From Candidatus Epulonipiscium sp. (GTDB taxonomy: Bacteria > Bacillota_A > Clostridia > Lachnospirales > Cellulosilyticaceae), in NCBI GenBank assembly GCA_012841565.1, contig DUUM01000019.1, positions 1 through 58,156 of the forward strand: a DNA stretch of 58,156 bases, read 5' to 3'. Shown here one piece after another: positions 53,867-58,156 of the stretch; position 1 is the first letter of the stretch; every line of letters starts with the position of its first letter. Position numbers and translations under genes: made by a program. Below the pieces are notes generated by a model. It was not told where the DNA came from and made no database searches. It was given only the letters and a program-made list of their open reading frames with translations.

Positions 53867-55222
53867 ATGTTACATAAGTTTATCTTTGAAAATTCAAAGA
53901 TTGTTATGGATATTTATAGCGGTGCAATACATATCGTTGATGAGATCGTTTATGAGATGGTAGATGATTTTAAGAACATGACAAAAGAGAAGTTAATAGA
54001 AAAATATAAAAAGGCATACGACGAGGAAGCAGTTTTAGGGGCAATAAGTGAGATTGAAACCCTAATAGAAGATGAAATGCTTTTTACAGATGATGTTTAT
54101 CAAAATTTAATTCCAGAGTTTAAAAATAGAAATCCAGTGGTTAAAGCACTTTGTCTTCACGTTGCCCATGATTGTAACTTAACCTGTGGCTATTGTTTTG
54201 CAGAAGAGGGAGAATATCACGGTACGAGAGGGCTTATGAGCGCAGAAGTTGGCAAAGCTTCTATTGATTTTTTAATGAAAAACTCAGGCAATAGGCGTAA
54301 TATAGAAGTAGACTTTTTTGGCGGAGAACCTCTTATGAACTTTGAGGTGGTTAAAGAAGTTGTGGAATATGCTAGAAGCATCGAAAAATCAGCTAATAAA
54401 AACTTTAGGTTTACCATAACCACGAATGGTGTATTATTAGATGATGAAAAAGCAGCTTATATTAATGAACATATGTCTAATGTTGTGCTTAGCCTTGATG
54501 GTCGGCCAGAGGTTAATGATCATATGAGACAAACTCATAAAGGAACAGGAAGCTATGATCTGATTACCCCTAAGTTCCAAAAGCTTGTTAAAGAAAGAGG
54601 GCAAAAAGATTACTACGTAAGAGGAACTTTTACAAGACATAACTTAGATTTTGCGAAAGATGTGATGCATCTTGCTGATTTAGGATTTGAGCAGGTGTCT
54701 GTAGAGCCAGTAGTAGGCCCCGTAGAGATGGATTATACCTTTAAACCAGAGGATGTAGAAGTTATTTACGCAGAGTATGAATCTTTAGCTAGGCAAATGC
54801 TACAGCGTAAAAAAGAGGGTAAGGATTTTAACTTCTTTCATTTTAACATTGATTTATCCCAAGGTCCTTGTGCTCATAAAAGGCTTGCAGGATGTGGGAC
54901 AGGCACTGAGTATTTAGCGGCAACGCCAAATGGGGATTTATATCCTTGTCACCAATTTGCAGGAATGGAAGAGTTTAAGATGGGGGATGTCTTTAACGGC
55001 GTTACAGAGCCTCAGCTGAGTGATAAATTTGCTAAGTGTCATGTCTATAGTAAGCCAAAGTGTACCCAGTGTTGGGCTAAGTTTTATTGTAGTGGTGGCT
55101 GTATGGCGAACGCTTATAACCTCAGTGGTGACATTCATGATGTCTATGAAATTGGGTGTGATCTTCAAAAGAAAAGGGTTGAATGTGCAATAGGCATACA
55201 AGCAGAGATGTTAAAAGATTGA
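53867..55222 (+). CDS. SCIFF radical SAM maturase
   Basis: This is a 451-residue radical SAM enzyme of the CteB type. The N-terminal ~95 residues look like a RiPP recognition domain. The SAM cluster motif CNLTCGYC (Cys103, Cys107, Cys110) follows. A C-terminal SPASM region is cysteine-rich, with GPCAHKRLAGCGTGTEYLAA, YPCHQF, and CTQCWAKFYCSGGC. It would install thioether bonds in the peptide encoded upstream. The ribosome site is GGAAGAGGG. Context and motifs make the assignment firm. Confidence 0.96.
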   Translation: MLHKFIFENSKIVMDIYSGAIHIVDEIVYEMVDDFKNMTKEKLIEKYKKAYDEEAVLGAISEIETLIEDEMLFTDDVYQNLIPEFKNRNPVVKALCLHVAHDCNLTCGYCFAEEGEYHGTRGLMSAEVGKASIDFLMKNSGNRRNIEVDFFGGEPLMNFEVVKEVVEYARSIEKSANKNFRFTITTNGVLLDDEKAAYINEHMSNVVLSLDGRPEVNDHMRQTHKGTGSYDLITPKFQKLVKERGQKDYYVRGTFTRHNLDFAKDVMHLADLGFEQVSVEPVVGPVEMDYTFKPEDVEVIYAEYESLARQMLQRKKEGKDFNFFHFNIDLSQGPCAHKRLAGCGTGTEYLAATPNGDLYPCHQFAGMEEFKMGDVFNGVTEPQLSDKFAKCHVYSKPKCTQCWAKFYCSGGCMANAYNLSGDIHDVYEIGCDLQKKRVECAIGIQAEMLKD

Positions 55223-55301
55223 CGGATACGAAATTGCATTTTATAATAGGTCTTATGTGGATGAATGTATAGCATAAAGACACTTAAAGGGAGGAAAGAA
55301 C

Positions 55302-56564
55302 ATGAAGGGTAGGAATCAAAAAACCAAAAGTAGCATTATTTTTGCTATTGTAATTGCTCTTGCAGTAGGCGTTTCCGCATTAGCATATTATGGGCTTGGG
55401 GAAGGTAAGAAATTTGGTGTAGAAGGAATAAAATTGGGACTAGACTTAAAGGGCGGCGTAAACATTGTATACGAAGCAGATGTTGAGAAAGACCCAGATC
55501 AAAAAGAAATGAATGCAGCTATTGAAATGATTCGTGTACGACTAGATAGAGAAGGGTATACAGAGTCAGAGGTAGCCCAAGAAGGCGCTAGAAGGATCCG
55601 TGTGGACATTCCAGGTGTAAAGGATGCAACACAGGCAGTAGAACAAATAGGTGCAACAGCCCAGCTATCTTTTGTAGGACCAGATGGTGAAGTTGCTTTA
55701 GGTGGTCAGCACGTTAAAAGTGCATCAAAACAAATTTATTCAGATCAGCAAACAGGACTTACTAAAACAGTTGTATCTCTTGAGTTTGACGCAGAAGGAA
55801 CAAAGCTTTTTGCAGATGCAACAGAAAAATACCTCAATCAACCACTTTCAATTGTGTTAGACGATGTTGTTATTAGCGCGCCAAACATCAATAGTGTTAT
55901 CTCAGATGGTAAGGCTATGATTGAAGGAAGATTTACAGGTGAAGAAGCAGATATGTTAGCAGGTAGAATTGAAGCTGGGTCATTACCATTTAACTTAACA
56001 GCCGTTTCAACTATGGGTGTAGGTGCTAAATTGGGTATGAGCGCACTAGAATCAAGTATATATGCTGGGATATTAGGCGTTATATTTATCTTGTTATTTA
56101 TGGCACTTGTATACCGTGTAAGCGGAATTGCAGCCGATATTGCACTTTGTTTTTATATTGGATTACTAATAATGACTTTAAGTGCTATGGGAGCAACACT
56201 AACGCTTCCAGGTATTGCAGGAATTATATTATCCATAGGAATGGCAGTCGATGCAAACGTTATTATCGTTGCCCGTATTAAAGAAGAATTAGAAGTGGGT
56301 AGAAGCGCTAGGGTGGCAGTAGATGTTGGATTTAGTAAAGCGCTTAGTGCCATACTAGATGGTAATATAACAACACTCATTGCATCAGGCGTATTATATT
56401 ATTTAGGATCAGGTCTTATTAAGAGTTTTGCGCAAACATTGGCAACAGGAATTATTATATCAATGTTTACAGCCATTGTTATTACTAAGATTATTATGAA
56501 ATTATTTATCAATATGGGCATCAACAAACCAGCACTTTACGGTGCTCGTAAAGTTGCAGAATAA
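55302..56564 (+). CDS. secD: Protein translocase subunit SecD
   Basis: SecD helps SecYEG release exported proteins using proton motive force. The 420-residue protein has an N-terminal membrane segment, LGLDLKGGVNIVYEA, and an extracellular P1 region shorter than that of E. coli. Five further membrane segments carry LPGIAGIILSIGMAVDANVI, the family's proton-path motif. secF starts 12 bases after its stop, as in most bacteria. Confidence 0.97.
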   Translation: MKGRNQKTKSSIIFAIVIALAVGVSALAYYGLGEGKKFGVEGIKLGLDLKGGVNIVYEADVEKDPDQKEMNAAIEMIRVRLDREGYTESEVAQEGARRIRVDIPGVKDATQAVEQIGATAQLSFVGPDGEVALGGQHVKSASKQIYSDQQTGLTKTVVSLEFDAEGTKLFADATEKYLNQPLSIVLDDVVISAPNINSVISDGKAMIEGRFTGEEADMLAGRIEAGSLPFNLTAVSTMGVGAKLGMSALESSIYAGILGVIFILLFMALVYRVSGIAADIALCFYIGLLIMTLSAMGATLTLPGIAGIILSIGMAVDANVIIVARIKEELEVGRSARVAVDVGFSKALSAILDGNITTLIASGVLYYLGSGLIKSFAQTLATGIIISMFTAIVITKIIMKLFINMGINKPALYGARKVAE

Positions 56565-56576
56565 GGGGGATACGCA

Positions 56577-57485
56577 GTGGACTTCATTGGAAAAAGAAAA
56601 ATGTTTTTTATTATTTCGATAGTAGCAGTTATGATAGGACTCCTTGCCATGCCTTTCAATGCAGCTTTAGGAAACGATATATTGAACTATGATATAGAGT
56701 TTAAAGGCGGTACGTTAATGCATGTGAACATTGGACAAGAATTTAATATCTCAGATGATATTAAACCGATTGTTGAGGAAGTAACAGGAGATAAATCACC
56801 ACAAATTACAAAAGTAACAGGTGAAAATGAGGTTGTTATTAAAGTTAAAGAAACAACCACAGATCAGCGAAAAGAATTATTTGAGCAATTTAAAGCTAAA
56901 TATAACTTAACAGACGAAGATCAACTTGGGGTAGAAGATATGGCCCCAACAGTAAGTGGTGAGATGAAGGCAAAAGCGGTACAAGCAATTGTTTTAGCAG
57001 CTGTCCTCATGCTAGCTTATATCACCATTCGTTTTAAAGATGTTTATATGGGAACAAGTGCAGTTTTGGCACTCATCCATGATGTATTTGTTGTGTTGAT
57101 TGTATATTCCGTATTTAGAGTACCTGTGAACAACTCGTTTATTGCCGTTATGCTGACGATTTTAGGATACTCTATTAATGATACGATTGTTATACTTGAC
57201 CGTATTCGTGAGAATAAAGGGAAAGCAAAGAAAACGGATGCAGAGATTATTAACATGAGTATTACACAATCCTTAACAAGGACCATTAATACATCTGTAA
57301 CGACTTTATCAGTTGTTTTGCTTCTGTTTATATTTGGAACAGCTTCTGTTAAAGAGTTTGCACTTCCACTTGTAGTAGGGGTTTCAGTAGGAACCTATTC
57401 ATCTATATTTATAGCAAGTCCAATATGGTATGAACTGACTCAAAAAGTTAAAAATAAAAAAAGAAAAGTAGCAACAGCCAAATAA
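56577..57485 (+). CDS. secF: Protein translocase subunit SecF
   Basis: The 302-residue partner of SecD has six membrane segments. It shows NYDIEFKGGTLMHVNIG in the periplasmic-type loop and LTILGYSINDTIVILDRIRE, the conserved segment of SecF. GTG 56577 follows AAGGGGGA. It ends with a terminator shared with the S1-domain gene. Confidence 0.96.
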   Translation: MDFIGKRKMFFIISIVAVMIGLLAMPFNAALGNDILNYDIEFKGGTLMHVNIGQEFNISDDIKPIVEEVTGDKSPQITKVTGENEVVIKVKETTTDQRKELFEQFKAKYNLTDEDQLGVEDMAPTVSGEMKAKAVQAIVLAAVLMLAYITIRFKDVYMGTSAVLALIHDVFVVLIVYSVFRVPVNNSFIAVMLTILGYSINDTIVILDRIRENKGKAKKTDAEIINMSITQSLTRTINTSVTTLSVVLLLFIFGTASVKEFALPLVVGVSVGTYSSIFIASPIWYELTQKVKNKKRKVATAK

Positions 57486-57497
57486 ATTAGGGCAAAA

Positions 57498-57530
57498 TAA
57501 AAACACCACAAGTTATTGTGGTGTTTTTTC
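57498..57530. terminator. Bidirectional terminator between secF and the S1 gene
   Basis: AAACACCACA (57501-57510) pairs with TGTGGTGTTT (57517-57526), with T residues after and A residues before. Confidence 0.9.
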
Positions 57531-57538
57531 ATACCGAA

Positions 57539-57931
57539 TTAACGATTAAGTCTTTTATTAATGTCGGTTTGACGGTCAGTTGACGTTTTTAGGAAATCTT
57601 TCACTAAGTTATCAAAGGACTCTGCTGGAGTTTCTTTTGGTTTTGAAGAATATGATGATGAGGGTGATGATGGTGAAGATGCAGGCTTAGGTGCAACCTC
57701 TTTCATAGAAAGAGCAATCTTACCATTAGCATCATCAATCGATATAACTTTAACCTTTACAACATCGCCAACAGCTACTGCTTCATTAATATCCTTTAAA
57801 AAACCGTGTGTAACATGTGATATATGAACCAGTCCTTGTTTTGCATTACTTAAAGATACAAAAGCACCGAATGGTTTTACACCTGTTACCTTTCCTTCAA
57901 CAATCTGACCAACTTCAAATTTCTCTGACAT
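57539..57931 (-). CDS. S1 RNA-binding domain protein (YabR-like)
   Basis: The 130-residue protein has one S1 domain at residues 5-78: VGQIVEGKVTGVKPFGAFVS, GLVHISHV, VGDVVKVKVISID and GKIALSMKEV. A Ser/Pro-rich linker and a short charged tail follow. Similar general-stress/YabR proteins bind RNA or ribosomes, but their exact job is not settled. AGGAGTG precedes ATG. It stands divergent from the next gene, which runs off the window. Confidence 0.88.
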   Translation of the reverse strand: MSEKFEVGQIVEGKVTGVKPFGAFVSLSNAKQGLVHISHVTHGFLKDINEAVAVGDVVKVKVISIDDANGKIALSMKEVAPKPASSPSSPSSSYSSKPKETPAESFDNLVKDFLKTSTDRQTDINKRLNR

Positions 57932-58059
57932 AACAACACTCCTATTTAATGTAAATACGGATACATTATATCATATATAAATTTAAATTGATACTATAAT
58001 CCATCTTATACAAGTTTCATTTTAATATGCTATAATATATTATACAGTGGGGTGGAAAG

Positions 58060-58156
58060 ATGATTATAGGAAAATATAAATGGATAATGAGAAATAATGA
58101 TCAAACTTTAGAGAATAATAAAACAGTAGAAGAAATTATTGATGATATTTTAAAAG
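58060..58156 (+). CDS. Partial gene at window edge, possibly single-strand exonuclease RecJ
   Basis: Only 32 codons are visible (MIIGKYKWIMRNND and on). The KWIMRN opening and the place after secD-secF fit recJ, which often follows secDF in Clostridia. GGGGTGG is the ribosome site and TATAAT near 58031 a likely -10 box. The short length makes this tentative. Confidence 0.4.
   Translation, partial: MIIGKYKWIMRNNDQTLENNKTVEEIIDDILK

Overview
The window looks like a chromosomal segment of a low-GC, motile, anaerobic member of the Clostridia (Firmicutes). Three things suggest this. First, the conserved rapZ-yvcK-whiA-crh block, pfkA-pyk, ktrBA and secDF are arranged as in that class. Second, anaerobe markers are present: rubredoxin with its reductase, and the SCIFF peptide with its radical SAM maturase. 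Third, codon use is AT-rich and shine-dalgarno sites are strong. I see no rRNA, tRNA or CRISPR array. The genus cannot be fixed from sequence reading alone.

Region 1 (1-5,870) holds a chemoreceptor gene followed by decayed DNA: a doubly truncated Ldh_2-family dehydrogenase, relics of a toxin-antitoxin pair, and a fragment of an HD hydrolase fused to a stalk-domain fragment. Two intact units sit among the debris: an SPFH membrane protein with a small ribbon-helix-helix partner, and a pRiA4b ORF-3-like gene. Region 2 (5,878-9,260) is an SsuABC-type ABC importer. An internally deleted IS4-type element with perfect 21-bp ends has landed inside the REP-like hairpin just after the importer operon. 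Region 3 (9,280-14,440) has a dCache chemoreceptor and a converging panG-panB-panC-panD pantothenate operon that uses a PanG-like (DUF2520) ketopantoate reductase. Region 4 (14,686-18,606) carries ridA and then a tight MATE exporter-MsrAB-barnase-barstar cluster, in which the barnase is a predicted lipoprotein on a coiled-coil stalk.

Region 5 (18,660-23,800) is a minus-strand potABCD polyamine importer and an MFS transporter. A 150-bp GC-rich nested palindrome follows. Region 6 (24,184-30,742) has an FAH-family hydrolase, a cysteine hydrolase, a DUF1002 secreted protein, an S-layer-homology protein split by one in-frame TAA, DUF1540 and DUF454 genes, and a second REP-like hairpin. Region 7 (30,782-45,600) is housekeeping: sbcDC, murB, rapZ-yvcK-whiA-crh (the last HPr-like with Glu15), dnaE, pfkA and pyk.

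Region 8 (45,685-53,568) contains rubredoxin and its reductase, ktrBA, an RNA methyltransferase, asnS, a PHP phosphoesterase and a small membrane protein. Region 9 (53,578-58,156) has SCIFF with an extra N-terminal cysteine, a hairpin terminator, its radical SAM maturase, secD, secF, an S1-domain protein, and the start of what is probably recJ at the window edge.

I found no wholly unknown multi-gene system. The best leads are the surface-anchored barnase cluster, the IS-in-hairpin insertion, the nested palindrome, the interrupted S-layer protein and the seven-cysteine SCIFF.
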